DNA of 64,000 nt from Marinomonas rhodophyticola (GTDB lineage: Bacteria; Pseudomonadota; Gammaproteobacteria; Pseudomonadales; Marinomonadaceae), in contig NZ_JAPEUL010000001.1 in the NCBI RefSeq assembly GCF_026113935.1, positions 1-64,000 of the forward strand, given 5' to 3'. Every line of letters begins with the position of its first letter. The first letter of the stretch is position 1. The position numbers and the translations under genes are program-made. Shown in pieces: positions 37,199 to 46,964 of the stretch. A model generated the notes under the pieces. The model was not told the origin of the DNA. It saw nothing but the letters and a program-made list of their open reading frames with translations, and searched no databases.

Positions 37199-37621
37199 AT
37201 GCGAGTAAGTGAGCTGGCTCATAAAGCCAATGTTACGGCTGAAACCGTGCGTCATTACACAAGGTTAGGGCTGATCCAAGCTGAACGCGATGCTAATAAT
37301 GGTTACCAGATCTACGACAAGCTGGCTTTGCAGCGATTAGTTTTTATTCGTCAAGCCAGTGAATTAGGGTTTAGCTTAAAGCAAATAGAAGACATTTTTC
37401 AGCAATCAGACAGCGGCGATTCGCCTTGCCCGATGGTGAGAGATTTGTTGCAGAAAAAAGTGCCTGAAACCAAGCTGAAAATAGCCCAATTACAAGCCCA
37501 TCTGCATAAAATGGAAAAAGCTTTAGAGACGTGGGAAGACATGCCAGATGGAAATCCCAATGGTCACTCCATTTGTTGTTTGATTGAAGATTGGCAAGAA
37601 AAAGCAACGCATGATGAATAG
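37199..37621 (+). CDS. MerR-family metal-responsive regulator
   Basis: The 140-residue protein has the MerR winged helix (RVSELAHKANVTAETVRHYTRLGLI), the dimerisation helix and possible metal-binding cysteines: one in DSPCPMVRDLL at the head of the dimer helix and a pair in GHSICCLIEDW near the C-terminus. This layout is nearer ZntR/PbrR-like sensors than CueR, but the gene sits 9 bp before a copper ATPase, so copper or another soft metal is the likely inducer. An ATG at 37199 follows AAAGGAG. Confidence 0.85.
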   Translation: MRVSELAHKANVTAETVRHYTRLGLIQAERDANNGYQIYDKLALQRLVFIRQASELGFSLKQIEDIFQQSDSGDSPCPMVRDLLQKKVPETKLKIAQLQAHLHKMEKALETWEDMPDGNPNGHSICCLIEDWQEKATHDE

Positions 37622-37630
37622 GTATCGAGG

Positions 37631-40210
37631 ATGAATACGAAAGATCAAGAAAGCAAAGATACTGCTATTAAGGCATTAGAGCTCAGCGTATCAGGCATGT
37701 CATGCCAAGGGTGTGTGTCGAAAGTTCGTAAGCAAATTCAGCAGCAAAGCCCAGAAGCTGTTGTTACAGGCAACCCAAAAGAAAACTCACTTTTGGTGAC
37801 CTCCGATCTTTCTTTGGCTGCAATAGAGGCCATAGTGGCAGAAGCGGGTTACCAATCGTTTGGCTTGTTAGATAAAAATGAGCAAGCTCAATTAAATAAC
37901 AATCAACATACCGATGTGACCGAATCAGAACCTGATATTGACAAAGCAGAGCGCTTGGAGTTGGCGACACATTATCAGTTGGCTATTGCTGGTATGACTT
38001 GTGCTGGCTGTGTTAATTCTGTGCAAAAAGCACTTACCCATGCTGATAAGGTCTTATCTGCAGAAGTGAATTTCGCTAATCATACTGCGCAGGTAACGAC
38101 TTTTGGTTCAGTGGAGACACTCATCCAAGCCGTCGCCGATGCTGGTTATCAGGCTAGCCTCGTGGTTGATGCTGACAAAAGTGAAGTTGACCGTGACCAA
38201 AGAGAGTTAGAAGAATATCAATATAAGCGTAAGTCGTCAGTTTTGGGGTTAAGCCTAGGTATACCTTTAATGTTATATGGTGTGTTTGGCGGAAGCATGG
38301 CTGTGAGCACGCTCACCGATAGGGCTATCTGGTTTTGCATTGGGCTTATTACGCTGTGGATTATGGTTCGTGCTGGTAAACATTATTTCCGTGGTGCGTG
38401 GAAAGCCTTTGGTTTACATCAGGCTAATATGGATATGTTAATTGCATTGGGAACCGGATGCGCTTGGCTATATTCCATGCTTGTGGTGATCATGCCAAGT
38501 TGGTTACCAGAAAATACCCAGCATTTGTATTTTGAAGCGGCGGTTATGATCATAGGCTTAATTAACCTTGGGCAAGCATTGGAATTACGGGCACGTCGTA
38601 AAACCAGTCAAGCTCTTCATCGGTTATTAGATCTTAGACCAAAAATGGCAACTCGAATTGAAAATGGGGTTGAATCACGGGTTCCCGTTGCCGACATTAA
38701 GTTAGGTGATATTTTACGCGTACGTTCCGGTGACAGTATTGCGGTGGATGGAGAAGTTGTAGAGGGCTTATCAACGGTAAATGAGTCCATGTTGACAGGA
38801 GAAGCCGCGCCCATTGAAAAACAGCCTGGCAGCTTGTTATCCGCTGGAACGATTAATGGTCAAGGCAGCCTGCTCTTTAAGGCAACTCGAATAGGTTCAG
38901 ACACCTTGCTGGCACAAATTATTACTATGGTGAGTAAAGCGCAAGGCTCCAAACCGCCTATTAGTGTGTTGGCTGATAAAGTGTCCTCTATCTTTGTTCC
39001 GAGTGTGATCATCATCGCTATTTTAACGGCATTGGCTTGGTTTAATTTTGCGGAAGAGGCCGTTTTTTCATACATGCTGGTTACCAGTATTTCCGTATTA
39101 ATTATTGCTTGTCCTTGTGCTCTGGGGTTAGCGACGCCTATATCAACCATGATAGGGATTGGAAAGGCCGCAGAATATGGCGGTTTGATTCGTAATGGCG
39201 ATGCGCTACAGCGAGCAAGTGAGTTGACGGTGGTAGTACTGGATAAGACGGGAACCATTACAGAAGGCAAGCCTAAAGTGGTCGATCAGATAATGGCTGA
39301 GCACGCTCAAAAAGATTTTGTGGCGGAATTAGTTACCATGCTTGAAGCGCGGGCGAATCACCCTTTGGCTGATGCTTTGCTGCAACACTGCCAGTTGACT
39401 CGAGATAGTAATAGCTCAATGAAGCTTGATCATTTTGAATCAATGATTGGTTTGGGAGTGAAAGGCCATGTTAAGGGAAGGACGTATTATCTCGGTAATG
39501 AGCGCCTCATGAAAGAAAAGGGGATTCACCTTGAGCTGGACGAAGTGAACAGCCAATATAAGGGATGCACTCGTGTTTATCTTGCAGATGATACCTCTTT
39601 ATTATCGATTTTCTATATTGAAGACCCAGTTAAGAGAGGCATGAAAGATGCCATCACTAGCTTTAAAGAACAAGGGTTAAAAGTCATTATGTTGACAGGA
39701 GACAACCCTGAAACGGCGGCGTCGGTAGCAGAAGCTGTCGGTATCGAAGACTATCATGCGCAGTTAATGCCAGATGATAAGCTAAACTGGGTTAAGACAC
39801 TTCAAGCTCAGGGCGAAGTGGTTGGTATGATTGGTGACGGTATAAATGATGCTCCTGCTTTGGCTCAAGCTGATGTCGGTTTTGCTATGGGGGCTGGTAC
39901 CGATGTTGCTATGGAAAGCGCAGACATCACGTTAATACACAGCGATTTAAAAAGTGTCGCTAACGTGATTCAAATCAGTAGGGCGACGTTAAGAAATATC
40001 AAACAGAATTTGTGGGGCGCATTTGCGTACAACACTTTAGGTATACCAATTGCCGCTGGGATTTTGTTTCCTTTGACAGGCTGGTTGTTAAGCCCTGTCA
40101 TCGCTGGAGCGGCCATGTCTTTATCATCGGTTACCGTGGTGACCAATGCCAATCGACTCAGACTGTTCCGTGTATCATCGTCTACAGATAAAATGGAGGA
40201 TAAAATATGA
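37631..40210 (+). CDS. copA: Copper-exporting P1B-type ATPase
   Basis: The 859-residue inner-membrane ATPase would export cytoplasmic Cu(I). Two N-terminal HMA domains carry GMSCQGC (Cys25, Cys28) and GMTCAGC (Cys124, Cys127). The membrane metal site is the CPC of IIACPCALGLA (Cys494, Cys496). The P domain has DKTGTIT with Asp538, and TGDN and GDGINDAPALA follow. The HP loop is present in EARANHPLADAL. It follows the MerR gene by 9 bp and shares its ATGA end with a 28-residue peptide gene. Confidence 0.95.
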   Translation: MNTKDQESKDTAIKALELSVSGMSCQGCVSKVRKQIQQQSPEAVVTGNPKENSLLVTSDLSLAAIEAIVAEAGYQSFGLLDKNEQAQLNNNQHTDVTESEPDIDKAERLELATHYQLAIAGMTCAGCVNSVQKALTHADKVLSAEVNFANHTAQVTTFGSVETLIQAVADAGYQASLVVDADKSEVDRDQRELEEYQYKRKSSVLGLSLGIPLMLYGVFGGSMAVSTLTDRAIWFCIGLITLWIMVRAGKHYFRGAWKAFGLHQANMDMLIALGTGCAWLYSMLVVIMPSWLPENTQHLYFEAAVMIIGLINLGQALELRARRKTSQALHRLLDLRPKMATRIENGVESRVPVADIKLGDILRVRSGDSIAVDGEVVEGLSTVNESMLTGEAAPIEKQPGSLLSAGTINGQGSLLFKATRIGSDTLLAQIITMVSKAQGSKPPISVLADKVSSIFVPSVIIIAILTALAWFNFAEEAVFSYMLVTSISVLIIACPCALGLATPISTMIGIGKAAEYGGLIRNGDALQRASELTVVVLDKTGTITEGKPKVVDQIMAEHAQKDFVAELVTMLEARANHPLADALLQHCQLTRDSNSSMKLDHFESMIGLGVKGHVKGRTYYLGNERLMKEKGIHLELDEVNSQYKGCTRVYLADDTSLLSIFYIEDPVKRGMKDAITSFKEQGLKVIMLTGDNPETAASVAEAVGIEDYHAQLMPDDKLNWVKTLQAQGEVVGMIGDGINDAPALAQADVGFAMGAGTDVAMESADITLIHSDLKSVANVIQISRATLRNIKQNLWGAFAYNTLGIPIAAGILFPLTGWLLSPVIAGAAMSLSSVTVVTNANRLRLFRVSSSTDKMEDKI

Positions 40211-40293
40211 GCACACTCATTAACCTTGTGGGCGTTTTACTCATTGTGTTTGTTGTTTACTGGTTTTGGTGGCCGAAAAAGCGCAGTAAGTGA
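40207..40293 (+). CDS. 28-residue membrane peptide after copA
   Basis: The ATG overlaps the copA stop by four bases (ATGA), and the 28 residues begin MSTLINLVGVLLIVFVVYWF, then WWPKKRSK and stop. It is one hydrophobic helix with a basic tail. It resembles the membrane anchor of small cupredoxin-like proteins found behind some copA genes, but no cupredoxin part follows the stop here. CcoS, behind the related CcoI ATPase, is another comparable small membrane protein. Coupling argues it is real, but function is unknown. Confidence 0.65.
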   Translation: MSTLINLVGVLLIVFVVYWFWWPKKRSK

Positions 40294-40378
40294 CGGGACT
40301 CAATTCTCCCTATGACCGATGAGCTAGGCAATTAGCAGGGAAATTTGCCTACGTTTACGGTAAAATGCGGTTTCTTTG

Positions 40379-40413
40379 AATAAGCCAAGAAAGTCTCTTG
40401 GCTTATTTTTCTT
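40379..40413 (+). terminator. Intrinsic terminator after the copA operon
   Basis: AATAAGCCAAGA, loop AAGTC, TCTTGGCTTATT, followed by TTTCTT. It lies 86 bp after the 28-residue gene and before the ribosome site of the MFS gene, so that gene needs its own promoter. Confidence 0.75.
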
Positions 40414-40445
40414 GGTTAAAAATCAAAATGATCGGAGTCGTTAAT

Positions 40446-41600
40446 ATGCTTGCTGCATATCAATGGGGCATTTTTGCCATTGCATTGGGTACGTTTGGAA
40501 TAGGTACCACAGAATTTATGCCCATGGGGTTACTTCCAGTGATAGCAGAGGGCGTTAATGCGTCTATTCCAGCAGCTGGTTTGCTGATTAGTGCCTATGC
40601 TGTCGGGGTTATGGTTGGCGCACCGTTAATCACCTTATATCTAACTAAATACAGTCATAAAACCTCTTTGCTGGCCTTAATGGCGGTTTTTGTGGTGGGC
40701 AATCTTCTCTCTGCGATGTCGGTGAATTACGAAACCTTTTTAGTATCTCGTATCATTACCAGTTTGTCCCATGGTGCTTTTTTTGGTATCGGAGCCGTGG
40801 TAGCAATGAATTTAGCGCCATACCATAAAAAAGGCTCGGCCGTGGCGTCTATCTTTTTGGGACTCACCATTGCGAATATTGTAGGCGTACCAATTACTAC
40901 ATGGTTAGGGCAAACCTTCGATTGGCGTCTTTCCTTTGTCGTCACTGCAGTACTAGGTATCGTGGCGATTTTGGGTATTAGCCGTAGTTTGCCAGCCATG
41001 GCGCCAGCGAAAAAACCTGATGTCAAAACCGAACTTAAAGCCATCATGCAGCCTGCAGCCTTGCGAGCTTTTGCAACGACAGTGATGTGTGCTGGTTCCA
41101 TGTTTACGCTTTACACCTATATAACCCCAGTGATGCAAACCTTAGCTCAGGCTACCGATAACACCATTGCGACTATGCTGATGTTGGTGGGTATTGGCTT
41201 TACTTTAGGTAATTATGTTAGCGGTAAAATAACGGACAAATCACCAGATTTAGCCTTGTTTGTGTTCCTTGCTTTGCAAGTGTTGGTATTGCTGATGTTT
41301 CGTTTTACCGCCACCACAACAATGGGTGCTGGTCTAACTGTTTTACTATGGGGAACGGTTATTTTTGGCAGTGGACCACCATTACAAATGCAAGTGATGA
41401 AAATCGCCGATCAGGCTCCAGGATTGGCTTCGTCTATTAATATAGGCGCGTTTAATCTTGGTAATGCTTTAGGCGCGGCTCTAGGTGGGTTGGTCATTAG
41501 TATTGGTTTCGGCTTTGATTGGATCCCAGGAGCTGCTGCCATATTGTCTTTTTTAGCGCTGATTATGGTGTTCATTAATCGCTATAAATCAAGATATTAA
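40446..41600 (+). CDS. MFS transporter (AraJ/DHA1 type)
   Basis: The 384-residue protein with about 12 predicted helices starts MLAAYQWGIFAIALGTFGIG and has TTEFMPMGLLPVIAEGV, the DHA1 hallmark of AraJ/YdhP-like sugar-efflux or drug exporters. The usual loop after helix 2 reads GAPLITLYLTKYSHK. The start at 40446 follows GGAG with 8 bases between. Upstream frame to 40398 covers a terminator. Substrate is unknown. The gene is independent of copA because of the terminator. Confidence 0.82.
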   Translation: MLAAYQWGIFAIALGTFGIGTTEFMPMGLLPVIAEGVNASIPAAGLLISAYAVGVMVGAPLITLYLTKYSHKTSLLALMAVFVVGNLLSAMSVNYETFLVSRIITSLSHGAFFGIGAVVAMNLAPYHKKGSAVASIFLGLTIANIVGVPITTWLGQTFDWRLSFVVTAVLGIVAILGISRSLPAMAPAKKPDVKTELKAIMQPAALRAFATTVMCAGSMFTLYTYITPVMQTLAQATDNTIATMLMLVGIGFTLGNYVSGKITDKSPDLALFVFLALQVLVLLMFRFTATTTMGAGLTVLLWGTVIFGSGPPLQMQVMKIADQAPGLASSINIGAFNLGNALGAALGGLVISIGFGFDWIPGAAAILSFLALIMVFINRYKSRY

Positions 41601-41807
41601 CTTATTGGTTAGCGTCTTTAGTCGTCAGCTCAACAGCGTTTGAGTTGAATACTGTCATTGTCTGTTCGACGATGATTTGTAGGCATTTTTATGCCAAATC
41701 TAAATGTAGTTTTTATTTCTTAATGTAATTTAACGGTTTCTAACTGGAAGATACTAGCGCTTCGCAGAGGTATGCGGCTGTGTTGGTGTGCTGATAAAAG
41801 GTAATTT

Positions 41808-43299
41808 ATGCTCGAAAAAATGAAAATGGAATGGTTCTCCAATATTCGTGGAGATATATTGGCTGGTATTGTGGTGGCACTGGCTTTAATCCCAGAAGCC
41901 ATCGCGTTCTCTATTATTGCTGGCGTTGATCCAAAAGTGGGCTTGTATGCCTCTTTTTGTATCGCCGTCGTTATTGCCTTCGTTGGCGGTCGTCCAGGTA
42001 TGATTTCGGCCGCGACTGGTGCCATGGCTTTGCTTATGGTGACTTTGGTAAAAGAGCATGGCTTGGAATATTTGTTAGCGGCCACCTTACTAACGGGTGT
42101 GATTCAAATTATTGCTGGCTACATAAAGTTAGGCAGTTTGATGCGGTTTGTCTCGCGGTCTGTGGTGACAGGTTTTGTCAATGCTTTGGCGATACTGATT
42201 TTTATGGCGCAGTTACCAGAGCTAACCAATGTAACATGGCACGTTTACGCTATGACAGCTGCAGGTTTAGGCATTATTTATCTTTTTCCTTATCTGCCTG
42301 TGATTGGTAAAACCTTGCCTTCACCTTTGGTATGTATCGTGGTGTTGACGGCTTTCGCTATGATAGTGGGAATAGATATTCGTACCGTTGGTGATATGGG
42401 CGAACTGCCTGATACCTTGCCGATCTTTTTGTGGCCTGACGTGCCTTTAAACCTAGACACTCTATTAATAATCTTACCTTATTCTATTGGCTTAGCGGTG
42501 GTTGGCTTATTGGAATCCATGATGACAGCGGCCATTGTTGATGACCTTACTGATACAAAGAGCGATCGTAATCGTGAATGTAAGGGTCAAGGTATTGCTA
42601 ATATAGGATCTGGTTTACTCGGTGGTATGGCGGGTTGTGCCATGATAGGCCAATCGATTATCAACGTAAAATCGGGTGGTAGAGGGCGCTTGTCCACCTT
42701 TATTGCAGGGACACTTCTTTTAATTATGGTGGTGTTTTTGGGCGAGTGGATAAAACAAATCCCCATGGCCGCATTGGTTGCGGTGATGATCATGGTATCA
42801 ATTGGTACTTTTTCTTGGAGCCTCCATTACCAATCTTACAAAACACCCGTTATCCACCAATATTGTTATGGTGACAACGGTTGTTATTGTGGTGTGGACT
42901 CATAATCTTGCATTGGGTGTATTCGTCGGAGTCTTGTTGGCTACCTTGTTCTTTGCCAATAAAATTGGCCGTTTCATGATAGTGAAAGCAGAACAAAGTG
43001 ACGATCAATCTGTACGAACATACCGCGTAATTGGTCAGGTGTTTTTTGCATCCTCAGAAGCTTTTGTTGAGTCATTTGATTTTAAAGAGGCTGTCAATAA
43101 AGTGGTTATTGACTTAACTAATGCGCATTTTTGGGATATTACTTCTGTGTCTTCTTTAGATAAAGTCGTGATCAAATTCCGCCGTGAAGGTGCAGACGTT
43201 GAGTTAGTGGGTATGAATGCCGCGACAGAAACCGTTGTCGATAAATTTGCTGTGCACAACGATCCAAAAGAAATCGAAAAAGTCATGGGCGGACACTGA
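41808..43299 (+). CDS. SulP-family anion transporter with STAS domain, one apparent frameshift
   Basis: The N-terminal part ([31 protein letters not shown]) is the SulP/SLC26 signature of sulfate or bicarbonate transporters, with 10-14 predicted helices and [20 protein letters not shown] in the core. Near 42821 one extra C breaks the frame, and removal joins SIGTFSWS to [17 protein letters not shown]. The C-terminal STAS domain follows ([23 protein letters not shown]). Repaired length is about 496 residues. The substrate cannot be told by eye. Confidence 0.87.
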
Positions 43300-43432
43300 T
43301 ATTTAACATGAAGTGAAAACTTTAGTTGGTGTTTTGGTTAAAAAGAAATGAGGTTAAACCAGAACACCAACCATGATTTCTAGATGCTTAGCATCTGAGA
43401 GATCTAATTACAGCGAAACATGTTAATACACC

Positions 43433-43472
43433 TTCACTATTTCCGATAAATGTTATTATCGGAAATAGTGAA
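43433..43472. repeat. Long perfect hairpin after the SulP gene
   Basis: Arms TTCACTATTTCCGATAA and TTATCGGAAATAGTGAA (17 bp) pair perfectly around ATGTTA. No T-run follows on either strand. It lies between the convergent SulP and yjjG genes. A smaller stem, AGATGC-TTA-GCATCT, is 50 bp to the left. Confidence 0.65.
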
Positions 43473-43516
43473 TAAGCCTATTATTGCAGTGCTATGGCCA
43501 AATTTTAGGCTTTTAT

Positions 43517-44195
43517 TTATTCTTTAAATCGTTCCAATAATTCAATCAGTGAATTGACCTGATATGTGGGTCGAATCTCTTCTGTGTGTGTTTTGTTGTG
43601 GCGATTAAGCCAGCATGTATCGAAGCCAAAGTTGTTGCCACCTAGAATGTCCGATTCTAACGTGTCGCCCACCATCAATACCTGATTTTTATCTGGGGAT
43701 CCCATTTGCTCTAACGCGTATTGAAAAATAGTTGGATGTGGCTTAGCAACACCAACGAGCCTCGGAAATCACAACGGGTGAAAAATACGGCTGAAATCCT
43801 GTGCGCTCCAAACGTACGGTCTGCAATTGGGCAAAACCATTGGTAATGATGCCCATCTTTACCTTGTTTGCATGCAAATGTGTCACAAGTTCTACAGCAC
43901 CTGGCAAGGTTTTGCAGATATCCGCCATGGCATCTAAAAACTGCTTATTCAGCTCTTTTGTGCTGATAGCTAATCGTTCGCTCCATCGTGTAAAACGGCG
44001 TGTTTGTAGCTGTTCGGCACTGATTTGACCATTTTGATAGTCTACCCAAAGCTGTTTATTAACGACTTGGTACTCATCAAAGTCGCTTTGCTCGAAACTT
44101 ATACTATGCTGAGCAAACATGTGTTTTAAGCCGGCAAAATTGTCAAAATGGAAAAGTGTTTCGTCCGCGTCAAATAGGATCCATTGATATTTCAT
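43517..44195 (-). CDS. yjjG: Pyrimidine 5'-nucleotidase YjjG (HAD family), one apparent frameshift
   Basis: YjjG is a house-cleaning phosphatase that removes noncanonical pyrimidine nucleotides. It begins [20 protein letters not shown], with the nucleophile in FDADET, and has [22 protein letters not shown]. Near 43757 one extra base breaks the frame, and removal joins ISEA to [19 protein letters not shown], including the HAD lysine, and the acidic motif in [12 protein letters not shown] follows. Repaired length is about 226 residues. It is beside yjjX, another nucleotide sanitation gene. Confidence 0.87.
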
Positions 44196-44219
44196 TGTTT
44201 AACTGCACATATTAAAAGT

Positions 44220-44798
44220 TTAAAGGTAATGCTGTGGGTGTAATGCTGGCGCTAATGCCAGTATTAAAGCCTGTGTATAGATGCTTTCCCGTGTGGCGGC
44301 ATGATTCGTTAACAACCCTATCGCACCGCCTTTCTGTCGAATGTTGTTGGTATTAAATAACGCGTCCATGACTACCCCAAGCTCTTTACCAGCTAGAAGC
44401 TGTGCGTACACTTTCGAAGGTAAAGGCAAATTTGCTGAGCGCCCCGTCATTAAATGTCCGTCACTATTTACAATCGCGACATACGCAAACGTTGCTGCGC
44501 CCTCTTCGAATTCATCAACACCTCCTTCCATAGCAACACAAAAACCCATAGCTTTACTGCCATGATCAGCGAAATCATTCTGTTCAAAACAGTAACGCGC
44601 TCGGTTTTGTGCACCAAGACGAGTCTCTGCTTCTGTCATCGGTTGATCGGCAACATCAGATGGAGCATGCATCTCTTCGCAATGAATGATGTGATCGGGA
44701 AACGTTTGAGAAAAGGCTTGTTTTGCGGCATTCACTTTGACGGGATTAGTGGATCCGACACAAATTCTGATGACAGTGGAGTCTGCTTTTATGGTCAT
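44220..44798 (-). CDS. yjjX: Inosine/xanthosine triphosphatase YjjX
   Basis: YjjX hydrolyses noncanonical purine nucleotides such as ITP and XTP, keeping them out of nucleic acids. The 192-residue protein has VGSTNPVKVNAAKQAF near its N-terminus, SDVADQPMTEAETRLGAQNRA, CVAMEGGVDEF and RQKGGAIGLLTNHAATRESI, all standard. It is 24 bp upstream of yjjG on the same strand, so the two sanitation genes may be an operon. Confidence 0.92.
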   Translation of the reverse strand: MTIKADSTVIRICVGSTNPVKVNAAKQAFSQTFPDHIIHCEEMHAPSDVADQPMTEAETRLGAQNRARYCFEQNDFADHGSKAMGFCVAMEGGVDEFEEGAATFAYVAIVNSDGHLMTGRSANLPLPSKVYAQLLAGKELGVVMDALFNTNNIRQKGGAIGLLTNHAATRESIYTQALILALAPALHPQHYL

Positions 44799-44830
44799 AT
44801 AGGCAATCTCGTTAATGGCTTTAGATGAAT

Positions 44831-44872
44831 AAAAAAGCCGCTATTATCATCTAGAATGATCAATAGCGGCTT
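44831..44872 (-). terminator. Intrinsic terminator of the prmB-aroC operon
   Basis: Read leftwards: AAGCCGCTATT, a 16-base loop, AATAGCGGCTT and then a T-run. It lies 24 bp beyond the aroC stop. Confidence 0.88.
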
Positions 44873-44895
44873 GTTAAAGCACTAATGTATATGGG

Positions 44896-45993
44896 TTAAG
44901 CTTGCCCTTTAATGATGGGCGTTGGGCAAACAACATCGGCATTTTGCGCTCGGTTTCTGAGCAAGTGATCCATGATCGTTAACGCTAACATTGCTTCGGC
45001 AATGGGCGTTGCGCGAATACCAACACAAGGATCATGACGGCCTTTGGTAATGACTTCTATAGGATTGCCGGCACGGTCAATGCTTTTACCAGGAATGGTG
45101 ATGCTTGATGTTGGTTTTAATGCCATGCGAACCACAATATCTTGGCCAGATGAAATGCCACCCAGCACACCACCTGCGTGATTGCTTAAAAAACCTTCTG
45201 GCGTCATCTCGTCACGATGCTGGCTGCCTTTTTGTTCGACAACATCAAAACCATCACCAATTTCAACGCCTTTTACAGCATTAATACTCATAATGGCTTT
45301 GGCAATGTCTGCATCGAGACGGTCAAAAACGGGTTCGCCTAAACCTGGCATTACGTTCTTTGCAATAACGGTGATCTTCGCACCCACCGAATCGCCTTCA
45401 CGACGTAACGCTGTCATGTATTCTTCAAGTTGTGGAATCGCATCTGGATCTGGGCTGAAAAAGCTGTTTTCGTAAACTTGGCTTAGGTCTTTGACTTCCA
45501 ATTTTATTGGACCAAGTTGCGACAAGAAACCTTGGATTTCAATACCAAATTGTTGCTTTAAATATTTCTTAGCAATGGCGCCTGCGGCAACACGCATCGC
45601 CGTCTCACGAGCGGACGAACGACCGCCACCACGATAATCGCGGAAGCCGTATTTTTGGTCGTATGTGTAATCTGCGTGGGCTGGACGGAAAGTGTCTGCG
45701 ATATTGCCGTAATCTTTCGAGCGCTGATCAGTGTTTTCGATCATTAAACCGATGGGGGTTCCTGTGGTTTTACCTTCAAAAACACCCGATAGAATCTTAA
45801 CTTCATCTGCTTCGCGACGCTGAGTGGTGTATTTTGAGGTGCCAGGTTTACGCAGATCCAAATCACGCTGTAAATCTGCTTCGCAAATTTCAAGGCCCGG
45901 AGGACAACCATCAATAATGGCACCAAGCGCAAGACCATGACTTTCACCAAAGGTGGTGACTTTAAAAAGTGTTCCAAATGTATTACCAGACAT
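44896..45993 (-). CDS. aroC: Chorismate synthase
   Basis: AroC makes chorismate from EPSP, the last step of the shikimate pathway, with reduced FMN. The 365-residue protein starts [20 protein letters not shown], then [17 protein letters not shown]-like [38 protein letters not shown] and [18 protein letters not shown]. It begins 3 bp after prmB on the same strand, a common gammaproteobacterial pair. Confidence 0.97.
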   Translation of the reverse strand: MSGNTFGTLFKVTTFGESHGLALGAIIDGCPPGLEICEADLQRDLDLRKPGTSKYTTQRREADEVKILSGVFEGKTTGTPIGLMIENTDQRSKDYGNIADTFRPAHADYTYDQKYGFRDYRGGGRSSARETAMRVAAGAIAKKYLKQQFGIEIQGFLSQLGPIKLEVKDLSQVYENSFFSPDPDAIPQLEEYMTALRREGDSVGAKITVIAKNVMPGLGEPVFDRLDADIAKAIMSINAVKGVEIGDGFDVVEQKGSQHRDEMTPEGFLSNHAGGVLGGISSGQDIVVRMALKPTSSITIPGKSIDRAGNPIEVITKGRHDPCVGIRATPIAEAMLALTIMDHLLRNRAQNADVVCPTPIIKGQA

Positions 45994-45996
45994 AAT

Positions 45997-46911
45997 TTAT
46001 TTCTGCTCTTGTAATAGTTCACTAAGTTGTTCTTTCGTTAGGATAAAAACGCCGTTGCCACCCTGCTCTAATTCTACCCACATAAATGGAATGTTAGGAT
46101 AAGCGGTTTGCAACGCGACCTCGGTGTTTCCTACTTCGTATACTAATATACCGTCATCTTGCAGATAATGCGCGACTTGGGCTAAAAATTCGTGGGTGAA
46201 ATTAAGTCCATCTTCACCGGATGTTAAGGCTAATTCTGGTTCATTATGAAATTCTGCCGGAGCATTCTGGAAATCATCCGCATCAACATAAGGAGGATTA
46301 CAAATAATCAGGTCGTATTGTTTGCCCGTTAGGCTTTTAAACATATCAGAATGAATAGCATGAACTCGGTCTTCCACTTGGTGGCGAACGATGTTTTCAT
46401 TGGCGACCAGCAATGCCGCTTCACTGATATCTGAAATATCGACTTCTGCGTCTTCAAACACTAAGGCAGCAGCAATGCCTAGGCAGCCAGATCCCGTACA
46501 CATATCTAAAATATTCAACGGATAGTTTTTAAGCCAAGGTGCAAATTCACTTTCCAATAAAGACAGGATTGGTGAACGTGGAATTAATGTGTCTTTGGTG
46601 ACTTTAAATGGCAGCCCCATAAACCAAGCTTCGCCTAAAAGGTATGGAAGCGGTTCACGCTTGGTAATGCGTGTTTGTACTAATTTAAGAATATGCTTCT
46701 TTTCATTATAGGTCAGTGCGCAATCTAACATATCGCGATCAAAGTCGAGCGGAAGCTTTAATGCGCCCATTACAAGGTGAACGGCTTCGTCCCAAGGGTT
46801 ATCTGTGCCGTGACCGTAAAACAAGTCCGACCGTTGAAAACGGCTAAAAGTCCAGCGAATGAAGTCTTTGATGGTGTTTAAATCACGAATAGCGGATTGT
46901 TTGTTGCTCAT
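45997..46911 (-). CDS. prmB: Ribosomal protein L3 N5-glutamine methyltransferase
   Basis: PrmB methylates a glutamine of ribosomal protein L3 using SAM. The 304-residue protein has the SAM motif ILDMCTGSGCLGIAAALVF at about 134-152 and the NPPY catalytic motif at 205-208. The gene pair with aroC and a length like E. coli PrmB separate it from the release-factor enzyme PrmC. Confidence 0.93.
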   Translation of the reverse strand: MSNKQSAIRDLNTIKDFIRWTFSRFQRSDLFYGHGTDNPWDEAVHLVMGALKLPLDFDRDMLDCALTYNEKKHILKLVQTRITKREPLPYLLGEAWFMGLPFKVTKDTLIPRSPILSLLESEFAPWLKNYPLNILDMCTGSGCLGIAAALVFEDAEVDISDISEAALLVANENIVRHQVEDRVHAIHSDMFKSLTGKQYDLIICNPPYVDADDFQNAPAEFHNEPELALTSGEDGLNFTHEFLAQVAHYLQDDGILVYEVGNTEVALQTAYPNIPFMWVELEQGGNGVFILTKEQLSELLQEQK

Positions 46912-46964
46912 CTTCTCTTCTTAATATTGAATGCGCGAATACAGCGAGTAAGTCATTATAACGG

